Positions 7,494 through 15,849 of a stretch of DNA of 53,065 nucleotides are shown here, piece after piece. The notes below the pieces were generated by a model that was given only the letters and a program-made list of their open reading frames with translations, was not told the DNA's origin and searched no databases. The DNA comes from CAZZHG01 sp964653655 (lineage in GTDB: Bacteria; Bdellovibrionota; FAC87; UBA2466). The position numbers were made by a program, and so were the translations under genes. Position 1 is the stretch's first letter. Each line of letters starts with the position of its first letter. Location of the stretch: the NCBI GenBank assembly GCA_964653655.1, contig CAZZHG010000027.1, positions 1-53,065 of the forward strand. The letters run 5' to 3'.

Positions 7494-8615
7494 ATGAAAA
7501 CCCTATTCCTCCTGGTCTTTCTCGCCCTGGGACTCAAGGCCCAAGCGGGACTGCACGACACGGCCCTCGTCATCGACGGGCACAATGATTTGCCGTGGGC
7601 GTTGAGAGAGGAGGGCGGGCTCGCCGGTTTCGACCTCAAGAAAGACCAGCCCAAGTTCAACACCGACATCCCGAGGCTTCGCAAAGGCAACGTGGGCGCT
7701 CAGTTTTGGTCCGCGTACGTTCCCGCTTCCACGATGAACGACGGCACGGCGGTGAAGGTCACCCTCGAACAGATGGACCTGATCCATAAGATGGTGGCCG
7801 CCTACTCCGACACGTTTGAGCTGGCGCTCAATCCGTCCGATATCCGCCGCATTCGCGCGAAGGGCATGATCGCTTCGCTCATCGGTCTCGAAGGCGGGCA
7901 CTCCATCGACAATTCGCTCGCCACCTTGAGGACCCTCTTCAACAAGGGCGCCCGCTACATGACGCTTTCTCATTCGAAGAATCTCTCCTGGGTGGAGTCC
8001 GCAACCGACGCTCCCATGGCGGAGGGGCTTACGGCTTTCGGAGAGGACGTCGTACGGGAAATGAACCGTCTTGGCATGCTGGTGGACATCTCCCACGTTT
8101 CCGCCCGCGCCATGCGCGAAGTGCTCGCGGTGACGACGAAACCGGTCATCGCTTCTCACTCTTCCGCGTATGCGCTGAAAAACCACGTTCGCAACGTTCC
8201 CGACGATGTGCTCAAGCTGGTCGCCACGAACGGCGGGGTCATCATGGTGAATTTCTACTCGGCGTACGTCTCCAACCGGCAGGTGCCCGCTCCGCCGCAG
8301 CTACTCGCCGGGGTCGAGATCCACGACTGCGTCGCGAACGACTTCAAGCTGTGGAACGCGAAGGGAACGGTGCCGGTCGCCGACACCAAGACCGTCGTCG
8401 ATCACATCGAGCACATCATCAAAGTAGCTGGAATCGATCACGTCGGCCTCGGAAGCGATTTCGACGGCGTGCCGCTGCTGCCGACCGGTCTAGAGGACGT
8501 GTCCAAGTTTCCGAACATCACGGCGGAGCTGCTTGCCCGCGGCCATTCGGAGGCGGACATCCGCAAGGTTCTCGGAGAGAATCTGATGAAGGCTTTCGAG
8601 TTGGCTCAGCCCTAG
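7494..8615 (+). CDS. secreted membrane-dipeptidase-like enzyme (renal dipeptidase, peptidase M19)
   Basis: 373 residues with an 18-residue signal peptide (LFLLVFLALGLKAQA). The amidohydrolase barrel shows the M19 zinc-site landmarks: VIDGHNDLPW with H30 and D32, IGLEGGHSID around 125-135, SHVSARAM, ASHSSAYAL and GLGSDFDGV near the end. The family hydrolyses dipeptides, often with a D-residue at the C-terminus; in a periplasmic setting it would finish degradation of wall or food peptides. AGGAG lies 9 bases before the ATG, immediately behind a terminator-like hairpin. The next gene starts 6 bases after its stop. Confidence 0.9.
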   Translation: MKTLFLLVFLALGLKAQAGLHDTALVIDGHNDLPWALREEGGLAGFDLKKDQPKFNTDIPRLRKGNVGAQFWSAYVPASTMNDGTAVKVTLEQMDLIHKMVAAYSDTFELALNPSDIRRIRAKGMIASLIGLEGGHSIDNSLATLRTLFNKGARYMTLSHSKNLSWVESATDAPMAEGLTAFGEDVVREMNRLGMLVDISHVSARAMREVLAVTTKPVIASHSSAYALKNHVRNVPDDVLKLVATNGGVIMVNFYSAYVSNRQVPAPPQLLAGVEIHDCVANDFKLWNAKGTVPVADTKTVVDHIEHIIKVAGIDHVGLGSDFDGVPLLPTGLEDVSKFPNITAELLARGHSEADIRKVLGENLMKAFELAQP

Positions 8616-8621
8616 GCATTC

Positions 8622-9365
8622 ATGGAAAAACTCCTCCAATCCGCCATCGTTTTTTGCGACGGCGCCTGCTCGGGCAATCCCGGGCCCGGCGGCTGGGGCG
8701 CGATCGTGGCGACTCCCAGCGGCGAAGTCCGGGAGCTGGGCGGACGAAATCCCCTTACGACGAACAATCAGATGGAGCTGGTGGCCGCCATTCGATCGCT
8801 CGAATATTTGAGGGGACAGGCCGGCGAGATCTTCATGCACACCGATTCCACTTACGTGATCCGCGGGATCACCGAGTGGATCTTCGGCTGGAAGCGTAGA
8901 GGCTGGAAAAACGCCCAGGGAAACGATGTCGCGAACCAGGACCTCTGGGAAGAGCTCCATGCCGTCGTTCAGGCCCGCAAGAAAGAGAACAAGATCACCT
9001 GGCAGTACGTAAAGGGCCACGCGGGAATTCCCGGCAACGATCGGGCCGACGCCATCGCCGTCGCTTTTTCGAAGAACGAGTACGTTGATCTCTATCGGGG
9101 GAAGCTGCTCGGTTATCCGGTGGCGCTCTACGATATCCCCGAGTCGGCGTCGAAGGTTCCCGAGATGAAACCGAAGGCCGCGAAGGTCGCGGCCTACTCC
9201 TACCTGAGTGACGTCGGCGGTGTGCCGGCCCGGCATCAAACCTGGGCCGAGTGCGAGCGCAGGGTCAAAGGACAATCCGGCGCCAAGTTCAAGAAAACGA
9301 CTTCCGCCCAGGACGAAGCGAAGCTGCTCGAATCGTGGGGCTACAAGCCCGACAAGCTGAAATAG
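8622..9365 (+). CDS. ribonuclease HI with C-terminal viroplasmin-like (hybrid-binding) domain
   Basis: 247 residues. Residues 7-150 are a complete RNase HI: D13 in FCDGACSGNPGPGGWG, E52 in NNQMELVAAI, D75 in HTDSTYV, H133 in KGHAGIPGN and D140. It cleaves RNA in RNA/DNA hybrids. After a linker, residues 191-240 match the viroplasmin/HBD fold: W208, C211, V215, G217 and AKFKK at 221-225. That domain normally stands at the N-terminus of eukaryotic RNase H1 and many bacterial homologues, so the order here is reversed. The catalytic half alone would be a normal-length bacterial enzyme. Follows the dipeptidase by 6 bases. Confidence 0.9.
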   Translation: MEKLLQSAIVFCDGACSGNPGPGGWGAIVATPSGEVRELGGRNPLTTNNQMELVAAIRSLEYLRGQAGEIFMHTDSTYVIRGITEWIFGWKRRGWKNAQGNDVANQDLWEELHAVVQARKKENKITWQYVKGHAGIPGNDRADAIAVAFSKNEYVDLYRGKLLGYPVALYDIPESASKVPEMKPKAAKVAAYSYLSDVGGVPARHQTWAECERRVKGQSGAKFKKTTSAQDEAKLLESWGYKPDKLK

Positions 9366-9376
9366 CCCACAAGTCC

Positions 9377-10267
9377 CTACCTACTTGTCTGCAATACGGC
9401 CGGGATCGGGGCGGTCAGTTCGATGTGCTCGCCCGATACGGGATGCTCAAACGTCAGTCTTTTCGCATGCAGGAAATATCCGCTGTCTCCGGGCAACCCG
9501 GGCCGATCGGCTTTGGGGATTCCTCCCGCGGAGTACAGTGGATCGCCCACCAGCGGATGGCCTATGGAGGCCAGGTGGATGCGGATTTGGTGGGGACGTC
9601 CCGTTTTCAGTGACACCTCGAATACCGTCGAGTCCGGCCTTCTTTGCAGGACACGGGCGAGGCTTCGCGCCGGCTTTCCGGCGGGACTGGCTGCATGGAC
9701 TTTTCCCAGACGCTCGTGAGCCACGGGGCCGATGGGACACTGAATGTCGTAGTCAGTCTCCAAGGCTTGTCCGCTCGCAAGGGCCTGGTACTCCTTGCTT
9801 ACCTCGGACCAGCGGCGATGGAGGGTTGAGGCGATTGGCGAGTCCATCGCGAATAGAACAATTCCCGAAGTCGCGCGGCCCAAGCGGTGTAAGGGGCGAG
9901 CCGCCGAAAATTCCTTCCGGACCAAGCTAAGCAGAGTGTTTCGAAAAAATCCCCCGCCCGGAAGGGTCGGCAAACCGCTCGGTTTGTCGACGGCAAGTAG
10001 CTGCTCGTCCCGATAAAGTACGTCGTACCGTTGAGGGGTGGCTTCCTCGGTCCAGCCGGGGCGATTCCAGATCAGTATCTGGCCCGGACGTACCGGCTGC
10101 GAACCGTTAGCGGTCTCGTCGTTCAGCCAAATCTCGCCGGCCTCCAGACGGTCTTTCCACTGGGCGGGCGTCGAATGGGGAAACACGCCGGCCAGGTAAG
10201 AGTGCGCCGTGTGCCCCCGGGCTTCGGGGCCGAGTACGTGGCGATAGCGGTATCCTTCGTTGAGCAC
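9377..10267 (-). CDS. RluA-family RNA pseudouridine synthase with Gly at the usual catalytic Asp
   Basis: 296 residues. An S4-like N-terminal part (about 18-70, with LEAGEIWLND) leads to the RluA domain: LAVDKPSGLPT at 92-101, PLHRLGRATSGIVLFA at 125-140, and GRPHQIRIHLASIGHPLVGD. In most RluA enzymes the motif is HRLD-x-x-TSG with Asp as the catalytic residue; the codon here is GGC, Gly130. Similar LGR variants are known to me from plant and cyanobacterial members of the family, so this is probably a natural subgroup rather than an error. The start is GTG (10267), 5 bases behind the stop of the Kce gene, so the two are co-transcribed. Confidence 0.85.
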   Translation of the reverse strand: MLNEGYRYRHVLGPEARGHTAHSYLAGVFPHSTPAQWKDRLEAGEIWLNDETANGSQPVRPGQILIWNRPGWTEEATPQRYDVLYRDEQLLAVDKPSGLPTLPGGGFFRNTLLSLVRKEFSAARPLHRLGRATSGIVLFAMDSPIASTLHRRWSEVSKEYQALASGQALETDYDIQCPIGPVAHERLGKVHAASPAGKPARSLARVLQRRPDSTVFEVSLKTGRPHQIRIHLASIGHPLVGDPLYSAGGIPKADRPGLPGDSGYFLHAKRLTFEHPVSGEHIELTAPIPAVLQTSR

Positions 10268-10272
10268 GGCGG

Positions 10273-11097
10273 TCAGGAGTTCTTCGTCCCGAGCATCTGG
10301 CGGGCTTCGTCGGGAGTGGCGATGGGCCGCCCGGCTTCCTTCGCGATGCGGGCGATGCGCTCGGCTAGCTGGGCGTTACTTTTCGCGGGCTCGCCTTTCG
10401 CGTACTGAACGTTGTCCTCGAGGCCCACTCGCACATGCCCGCCCATGGCGATCGCGTGAATGGCGAGCGGCAGCTCGAAGCGGCCGATGCCGGCGACTCC
10501 CCACATGGAATTTTCCGGCAAACGGTTCACGAGCGCGACAAGCGCGTCGATGTCGCCCGACAGCGCGCCGGGAACGCCCAGCACGAACTGGCAGTGGTAA
10601 GGGGCGCGCACGACGCCTTCCTTGATGAGCTTCTTGAGATTATCGAGATGGCCGAGATCGTAGATCTCGAACTCGGGAACGATTCCGTTCTTGTCGAGAG
10701 CGGCGGCCAGCGCCCGCATTTCGGCGAACGTGTTTTGAAAAACCTCTTCCCCGAAGTTGATGGTTCCCAGATTGAAGGACGCCATCGCGGGTTTGAGAGC
10801 GAGAGAGGCGAGTCGCCGCTCCATCGACTCACCGACCGCCCCTCCGGTCGAAAACTGGATGATGGGCTTGGGGCGGCAAGCGGCTTGAATAGCGTCCACC
10901 GACTTCTTGAAGTCCGCGAGCTCCTGGCTGGGCTTGCCCTTAGCGTCCCGCACATGAAGGTGAATGATGGAAACGCCCGCCGCGACGCAGGCTTTAGCTT
11001 CGGCCGCCTGCTCTTCCGCCGTGATGGGAAGGGCCGGGCACTTCGTCTTGTCTAACTCGGCGCCGGTGATGGCGGCCGTGAGGATGAGCTTTTCCAT
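10273..11097 (-). CDS. kce: 3-keto-5-aminohexanoate cleavage enzyme (BKACE/DUF849 family)
   Basis: 274 residues, full length. BKACE enzymes condense a beta-keto acid with acetyl-CoA and split it to acetoacetate and a new CoA ester; Kce does this in lysine fermentation, giving 3-aminobutyryl-CoA. Seen in the sequence: the start MEKLILTAAITGAE, the zinc-binding IIHLHVRD with H46 and H48, QFSTGG at 81-86, and GLED with E227 as third metal ligand. These positions agree well with the characterised Kce. Kdd, the enzyme of the previous step, lies about 9 kb away on the other strand. Other BKACE members use other keto acids, so the exact substrate is inferred. It precedes the pseudouridine synthase in one operon. 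Confidence 0.8.
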   Translation of the reverse strand: MEKLILTAAITGAELDKTKCPALPITAEEQAAEAKACVAAGVSIIHLHVRDAKGKPSQELADFKKSVDAIQAACRPKPIIQFSTGGAVGESMERRLASLALKPAMASFNLGTINFGEEVFQNTFAEMRALAAALDKNGIVPEFEIYDLGHLDNLKKLIKEGVVRAPYHCQFVLGVPGALSGDIDALVALVNRLPENSMWGVAGIGRFELPLAIHAIAMGGHVRVGLEDNVQYAKGEPAKSNAQLAERIARIAKEAGRPIATPDEARQMLGTKNS

Positions 11098-11110
11098 GCG
11101 CTAGGTTATA

Positions 11111-12118
11111 ATGGTACCCTTCCCCTTTCGCCACGTGGAAAAATTCATAGAAAAAATCCTGGCCTCCCGCCGTTTCCTGCTGACGACTCACGCCAATCCC
11201 GACGGCGACGGTCTCGGCTCCCAGATGGCGATGCACTTCTACCTGAAGAAGGTGGGCAAACAGTCGGTCGTTCTCAACCCGGGCCCGACCCCCGCCAAGT
11301 TCCGCTCCGTCGACCCGAGGGGCGAGATTCAGGTTTTCGACAAGAGCAAGGCGCTGCCGCCCGCCGATCTCATTTTCGTTTTCGACACCAACGACGAGCG
11401 CATGCTGGGCGAGATGCGCGAGCCGCTGAAAAAGCACGGCGCTCAGGTCGTCTTTGTCGATCACCACGTTCCCGAGAAGGGCAACCTCGACGCGCACCTC
11501 ATCGACGAGCAATACGCCGCGACCGGCGAGCTCGTCTTCTGCCTGCTGCGCAACTTGCGCGCCGACATCGACGAGGAGATGGCGCGGGCGCTCTACGTCG
11601 CCCTCGTCACCGATACGGGTAGCTTTCGCTACAAGCGCACTTCCCCGCGCACTCACCAGGTGGCGGCGGAGCTGCTTCAAAAGGGCGTGCTGCCGGAAAA
11701 AGTATTCCGCGATGTCTACTCCCGCGATTCCCTCGAGAAGGTCCGCCTGTTCGGCCACGTTCTCGACGGTATTCAGACTTCCCAGGGCGGGAGAATCGCC
11801 TGGCTTACGATTCCCAAGGCCACGCGCCTCAAGTACGGCGCGACCGTCGAGGACACTGAGTCCTTCGTCAGCTCCCTCGGCTACGTTCATGGCGTCGATA
11901 TCGGAATGCTGTTCCGGGAAGAGGACGACGGAACGGTGAAAGTGAGTTTCCGGGGCTCGGGGGAAATCGCGGTAGTGGGTTTAGCTCAGGAGTTCGGGGG
12001 CGGGGGCCACCGGCACGCGGCTGGAGCTAGACTGAAGCTTGCGCTGAAGGACGCGGTCCAGAAGGTTTGTGCCGCCGCCGAAAGGACCCTTGCGGCCTAC
12101 GGGGCGCCGGGCGCTTGA
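11111..12118 (+). CDS. DHH/DHHA1 phosphoesterase, NrnA-like (nanoRNase/pAp phosphatase)
   Basis: 335 residues. The DHH half shows THANPDGDGLGSQ (motif I), FVFDTND (motif II), VFVDHH (motif III) and LVTDTGSFRY; the DHHA1 half ends with the substrate-binding GGGGHRHAAGA. NrnA proteins degrade 2-5-nt RNAs and dephosphorylate pAp, in the cytoplasm, using two metal ions. Length and motif order fit NrnA rather than RecJ. The ATG at 11111 overlaps a TATAAT by two bases, so a GTG at 11135 is a possible later start. It is divergent to kce (13-base gap) and overlaps the convergent DTW gene by 92 bases. Confidence 0.85.
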   Translation: MVPFPFRHVEKFIEKILASRRFLLTTHANPDGDGLGSQMAMHFYLKKVGKQSVVLNPGPTPAKFRSVDPRGEIQVFDKSKALPPADLIFVFDTNDERMLGEMREPLKKHGAQVVFVDHHVPEKGNLDAHLIDEQYAATGELVFCLLRNLRADIDEEMARALYVALVTDTGSFRYKRTSPRTHQVAAELLQKGVLPEKVFRDVYSRDSLEKVRLFGHVLDGIQTSQGGRIAWLTIPKATRLKYGATVEDTESFVSSLGYVHGVDIGMLFREEDDGTVKVSFRGSGEIAVVGLAQEFGGGGHRHAAGARLKLALKDAVQKVCAAAERTLAAYGAPGA

Positions 12119-12746
12119 GCTCCACGAGCTCGACGTGTTTTTTCAGCAGCTCGTCCAGCCGGACCAGCACTTCTTCATTCTTCTTTTCGAGAAAAGCGAG
12201 CGAGTGGCGGACCGACTCGATGGTGCAAAGACAGTCCTTACGGGGCTGACGGGAGACTCGATTGAACACCGAGGGAACGCCCGGGTTCAAAACGATGCGG
12301 TTCATCCGGGTCAGCCACGGATTCCGCCACCAAAGCGTCTTCGACTGCTTCCAGTTTCCATCGAGGAGCACGATTCCTTCGAGGTTCTGGGACGCAACCT
12401 GCTTTCCTTCCCGGGTGATCACCTGAAAGGGAACGTCGGGGCGGGTTTTCGCGTCTTTGAGGGCTCCGAGATAGAGCACACCCCAGCGGCTGGGCTCGGC
12501 CGGGGTGCCGAGGGCCTGGCCAAGAGAGCGCCAGGAAAGCCCGACTTTGTGAACGGCGCTCGGAAGCGCCAGGCTCGTCAGTCGCGCGGTTCCCCAGGGA
12601 TTTCTCGCCTCTTGGGGGTGCTGAAGGATTAAAATCTTGGTGCGCGTGGGAGAAGCTTGGATATCCTTACACAAACACAGATCGGGTGCTTTCCAGCACG
12701 CCGCGCATTTGGTAAGGTGCCCTTCCTGTTTGGTATCCGCTTCCAT
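12027..12746 (-). CDS. DTW-domain protein, probable tRNA uridine aminocarboxypropyltransferase (TapT/YfiP-like)
   Basis: 239 residues from the ATG of MEADTKQEGHLTKCAACW. An N-terminal zinc knuckle (C14, C17, C24, C26) precedes the DTW domain, which contains ILQHPQEARNPWGTARL, LLDGNWKQSKTLWW (D129 and W132 of the D-x-x-W motif, with N131 where Thr is usual) and a CTIESVRHSL segment. Family members transfer the 3-amino-3-carboxypropyl group of SAM to a tRNA uridine, making acp3U. The basic tail (RRPQGSFRRRHKPSG) may bind RNA. The frame is open upstream but would cover the typA start. Its 3' end lies antisense over the end of the NrnA-like gene for 92 bases. Confidence 0.75.
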   Translation of the reverse strand: MEADTKQEGHLTKCAACWKAPDLCLCKDIQASPTRTKILILQHPQEARNPWGTARLTSLALPSAVHKVGLSWRSLGQALGTPAEPSRWGVLYLGALKDAKTRPDVPFQVITREGKQVASQNLEGIVLLDGNWKQSKTLWWRNPWLTRMNRIVLNPGVPSVFNRVSRQPRKDCLCTIESVRHSLAFLEKKNEEVLVRLDELLKKHVELVELKRPAPRRPQGSFRRRHKPSGPRPSAQASV

Positions 12747-12797
12747 ATCTCGCGTGAGTCCATAACAGTTTGGGCCCACTAACTCAATAGCACCAGT

Positions 12798-14630
12798 ATG
12801 CAACGTAACGAAAAGATTCGTAATATCGCCATCATCGCTCACGTCGATCACGGCAAAACCACGCTCGTCGACGGCCTCCTTTGGGAGGCGGGCACCTTCC
12901 GCGACAACCAGACGGTCGCCGAACGGGTCATGGACAGCGGCGATCTGGAGCGGGAAAAGGGAATTACCCTCACGGCGAAGAACGCCTCGATTCTGTGGAA
13001 GGGCCACAAGATCAACATCGTCGATACCCCCGGCCACGCCGATTTCGGCGGTGAAGTGGAGCGCGGCCTGCAGATGGTCGACGGCGCTCTCGTGCTGGTG
13101 GACGCGGCCGAAGGGCCGCTTCCGCAGACCCGTTTCGTGCTCAAGCACGCTCTCGCCAGAGGGGTGAAGGTCGCGGTCGTCGTGAACAAGATCGACCGCG
13201 GCGACGCCCGCCCGAAGGAAGTTTTGGACGAGATTTACGAGCTCTTCATGGAGCTCAACGCGACCGACGAGCAGTTCGATTTCCCGGTCGTGTACGCGGT
13301 GGCCCGCGAGCGCAAGGCTTACAAGGATTTCAATGATCTCGGAAAGCCGGCGAATCTAGGTCTCCTTCTCGATCTCATTCTGGAATATCTACCGGGCCCG
13401 ATCGTGGAAGAGGGCGGCATGCGCATGCTCGTCTCGAACACGAACTACAGCGAGTACGTCGGGCGCTTGGCGATCGGTAAAGTCGTGTCGGGCTCCATCA
13501 AGGTCGGCGATCCCGTGGTCGTGCACCACGAAAGCGGCGACGAGCCCGAGACGAAAATCACCGCGCTCTACAACTACCAAGGTTTGAAAGTGGTCCCGAC
13601 GGGTCAGGCGGAAGCCGGCGACGTCGTCATCGTGGCCGGTATCGAAGAGCTGAGAATCGGCGACTCGGTCACCTCGCCGGACAACCGGGTCGCGCTTCCG
13701 CGCCTCCAGGTGGAAAAGCCGACGATCTCGATCGAAATGCTCGTCAACAGCTCGCCGCTGGGCGGGCGGGACGGCAAGCGCCTCACTTCGCGCGTGATTT
13801 GGGATCGCCTGGAAAAGGAGCTTCGCACCAACGTCTCCATGAGCGCGGAACGTACCGCTTTGCCGGATGTTTTCATCCTCAAGGGCCGCGGCGAACTGCA
13901 GTTCGCGATTCTCGCCGAACAGATGCGCCGGGAAGGCTACGAGTTCGCTCTCGGCCGGCCGAAGGTGATTTTGCGCAAAGAGGGCGAGACCGTTCTCGAG
14001 CCCCTCGAGCGCGTAGTGATGGACATTCCCGACGATTGTCTGGGCCGGCTCACCGAGCGGCTGGGCACCCGCAAGGGCGAGATGGTGAACCTCGCCAACA
14101 TGGGATCGGGCCGCGTGCGCGCGGAGTTCGACATTCCTTCCCGCGGCCTCATCGGTTTCCGCTCCGAGTTCCTCAACGTGACCCGCGGCCAGGGGCTGCT
14201 CAGCTCTTACTTCCGGGACTACGTTCCGTGGAAGGGCCACATTCTCGATCGCGTGAACGGCGCCTTGGTATCCGATCGCTCCGGCCAGACGATCCCCTAC
14301 GCTCTTTTCCACCTGGAAGAGCGCGGAAAGATGTTCGTAAAGGAAGGGGTCGACGTCTACGAAGGCATGATCATCGGCGAGAACAACCGCATCAACGATC
14401 TGAACGTGAACGTCTGCCGTGAAAAGAAGCTCACCAACATCCGCGCCGCCGGTAAGGACGAAGCCGTGGTTCTCACGCCGGTAATGCCGATGACGATCGA
14501 GTGGGGCATCGCGTGGCTGGCGGACGACGAGCTTCTCGAAGTCACGCCTAACTTCTTGCGTCTACGCAAGCGTATCCTCGATTCGACCAAGCGCACCGTG
14601 AAACGGGGCGCCGAGGACGACGACGAGTAA
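12798..14630 (+). CDS. typA: ribosome-associated translational GTPase TypA/BipA
   Basis: 610 residues, the family's normal length. G-domain motifs: AHVDHGKTTLVDGLL (G1), the switch-I GITLTAKN, DTPGHADFGGEVER (G3) and VVNKIDR (G4). The EF-G-like domains follow, and the BipA-specific C-terminal domain is present, with RGLIGFRSEFLNVTRGQGLL and a DLNVNVCREKKLTNIRAAGK segment. TypA binds the 70S ribosome under stress or cold and helps 50S assembly. The start is the first ATG of the conserved RNIAIIAHVDHGK region; no strong Shine-Dalgarno is seen. A terminator follows the stop codon. Confidence 0.97.
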   Translation: MQRNEKIRNIAIIAHVDHGKTTLVDGLLWEAGTFRDNQTVAERVMDSGDLEREKGITLTAKNASILWKGHKINIVDTPGHADFGGEVERGLQMVDGALVLVDAAEGPLPQTRFVLKHALARGVKVAVVVNKIDRGDARPKEVLDEIYELFMELNATDEQFDFPVVYAVARERKAYKDFNDLGKPANLGLLLDLILEYLPGPIVEEGGMRMLVSNTNYSEYVGRLAIGKVVSGSIKVGDPVVVHHESGDEPETKITALYNYQGLKVVPTGQAEAGDVVIVAGIEELRIGDSVTSPDNRVALPRLQVEKPTISIEMLVNSSPLGGRDGKRLTSRVIWDRLEKELRTNVSMSAERTALPDVFILKGRGELQFAILAEQMRREGYEFALGRPKVILRKEGETVLEPLERVVMDIPDDCLGRLTERLGTRKGEMVNLANMGSGRVRAEFDIPSRGLIGFRSEFLNVTRGQGLLSSYFRDYVPWKGHILDRVNGALVSDRSGQTIPYALFHLEERGKMFVKEGVDVYEGMIIGENNRINDLNVNVCREKKLTNIRAAGKDEAVVLTPVMPMTIEWGIAWLADDELLEVTPNFLRLRKRILDSTKRTVKRGAEDDDE

Positions 14631-14657
14631 GCGGTTGCCTTGTCAGGGACGGGTAAG

Positions 14658-14699
14658 AACGCCTATACTTGTTAAGTTATTCAGGCGTTTGAATTTTTT
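14658..14699 (+). terminator. rho-independent terminator of typA
   Basis: AACGCCT (14658-14664) pairs with AGGCGTT (14683-14689); the intervening ATACTT/AAGTTAT arms pair further around a GTT loop. A run of six T (14694-14699) follows closely. It lies 27 bases after the typA stop and 10 bases before the next start codon. Confidence 0.75.
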
Positions 14700-14709
14700 C
14701 ACCTAAGCC

Positions 14710-15849
14710 ATGGCCAGCACAAAAGACCTCAAAAACCTCGTCGGCCAGATGTTTTTGGTTGGGTTCAACGGTTACACCGTTCCCCCGGCGTTCAAGAAGG
14801 CCATCACCGAGTACGGCCTTGGCTCGGTCATTTATTTCAAACAAAACATCCAGTCGCCGGCGCAGGTCGCTGAGCTTTCGAACGAGCTTCAGTTCTCTTG
14901 CCGGCCGAAGGATGCGCCGCCGCTTTTCATTTCCGTGGATCAGGAGGGGGGCCGGGTCGCCCGCCTGCTTTCTCCTTTCACCAAGTTTCCGCCCCAGGAA
15001 AACCTCGGGGTACTCGGCTCGCCGAAGATCGGCTTCGAGTTCGGCCAGATCCTCGCCCGCGAGTGCAAAGCGGTCGGCATCAACATCGATTTCGCCCCCG
15101 TCGTCGACGTGAACTCAAATCCGTCGAATCCCATCATCGGCGACCGTGCCTTCTCCGCCGATCCGGAAGTTTGCGGCAAGATGGGCTCGGCCGTGTGCCG
15201 CGGGATTCAGAAGATGGGCGTTCTCGCCGTCGCGAAACATTTCCCGGGCCACGGGGATACGACCGAGGATTCCCACCTGACGTTACCGAAGGTGGACCGC
15301 AGCTACGACGAGCTGAACGAGCTCGAGCTCATTCCCTTCCGGCGCGTGATCCGTAGCCGCGTCGGCGGCGTGATGACGGCGCACATTCTCAATCCGCAGC
15401 TCGATCCGGACTATCCGGCGACCATGTCGAAGCCGACGATCGATTTGCTCAGAAACGATCTGCGCTTCAACCGCATCATTTTCAGCGACGACATGGAGAT
15501 GAAGGCCGTCAGCGAGAATTACGGCGAGGAAGAAGCCGCGGTGCTGGCGGTGAAAGCCGGCTGCGACATCCTCATTTATCGCGGGGTGGAGAAGGGTTTT
15601 CCGATCGGTGCTTACGAAGCCATCATCAAGGCCGTCGAGAAAAAAGAGATTCCGCTTTCGCTCATCGAGAAGGCGGTCGCCCGCGTGCAGGAAGGCAAGC
15701 AGCAGTACGCGGAAGTGAAAAAGCCCCTCGATCCCGCGGAGGCCGGCAAGTTCATCGGGCTTCCCGAGTCCGCCGCTCTCGCCGACATCATCGCGAAGAA
15801 AGAGCTCCCGCCGAATTTCAAGGAAACCGATTTCGAAGGCCGCGCCTGA
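14710..15849 (+). CDS. nagZ: beta-N-acetylhexosaminidase, glycoside hydrolase family 3 (NagZ-like)
   Basis: 379 residues. The single GH3 domain shows VDQEGGRVARL near 76-86, the mobile loop with the His-Asp acid/base pair KHFPGHGDT (176-184) and FSDDMEM (258-264) with the nucleophile Asp. NagZ removes GlcNAc from anhydro-muropeptides in the cytoplasm during wall recycling and, in many Gram-negatives, tunes beta-lactamase induction. No signal peptide is visible, matching a cytosolic NagZ rather than a secreted hexosaminidase. A C-terminal extension of about 30 residues has no recognised role. It abuts the convergent gene with no gap. Confidence 0.9.
   Translation: MASTKDLKNLVGQMFLVGFNGYTVPPAFKKAITEYGLGSVIYFKQNIQSPAQVAELSNELQFSCRPKDAPPLFISVDQEGGRVARLLSPFTKFPPQENLGVLGSPKIGFEFGQILARECKAVGINIDFAPVVDVNSNPSNPIIGDRAFSADPEVCGKMGSAVCRGIQKMGVLAVAKHFPGHGDTTEDSHLTLPKVDRSYDELNELELIPFRRVIRSRVGGVMTAHILNPQLDPDYPATMSKPTIDLLRNDLRFNRIIFSDDMEMKAVSENYGEEEAAVLAVKAGCDILIYRGVEKGFPIGAYEAIIKAVEKKEIPLSLIEKAVARVQEGKQQYAEVKKPLDPAEAGKFIGLPESAALADIIAKKELPPNFKETDFEGRA

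Noticed and set aside
11107..11112. TATAAT overlapping the NrnA-like start codon
   Set aside because: A perfect -10 by sequence, but no -35 at 16-18 bases upstream, and it would make the ATG untranscribed. Kept only as a reason for start uncertainty.
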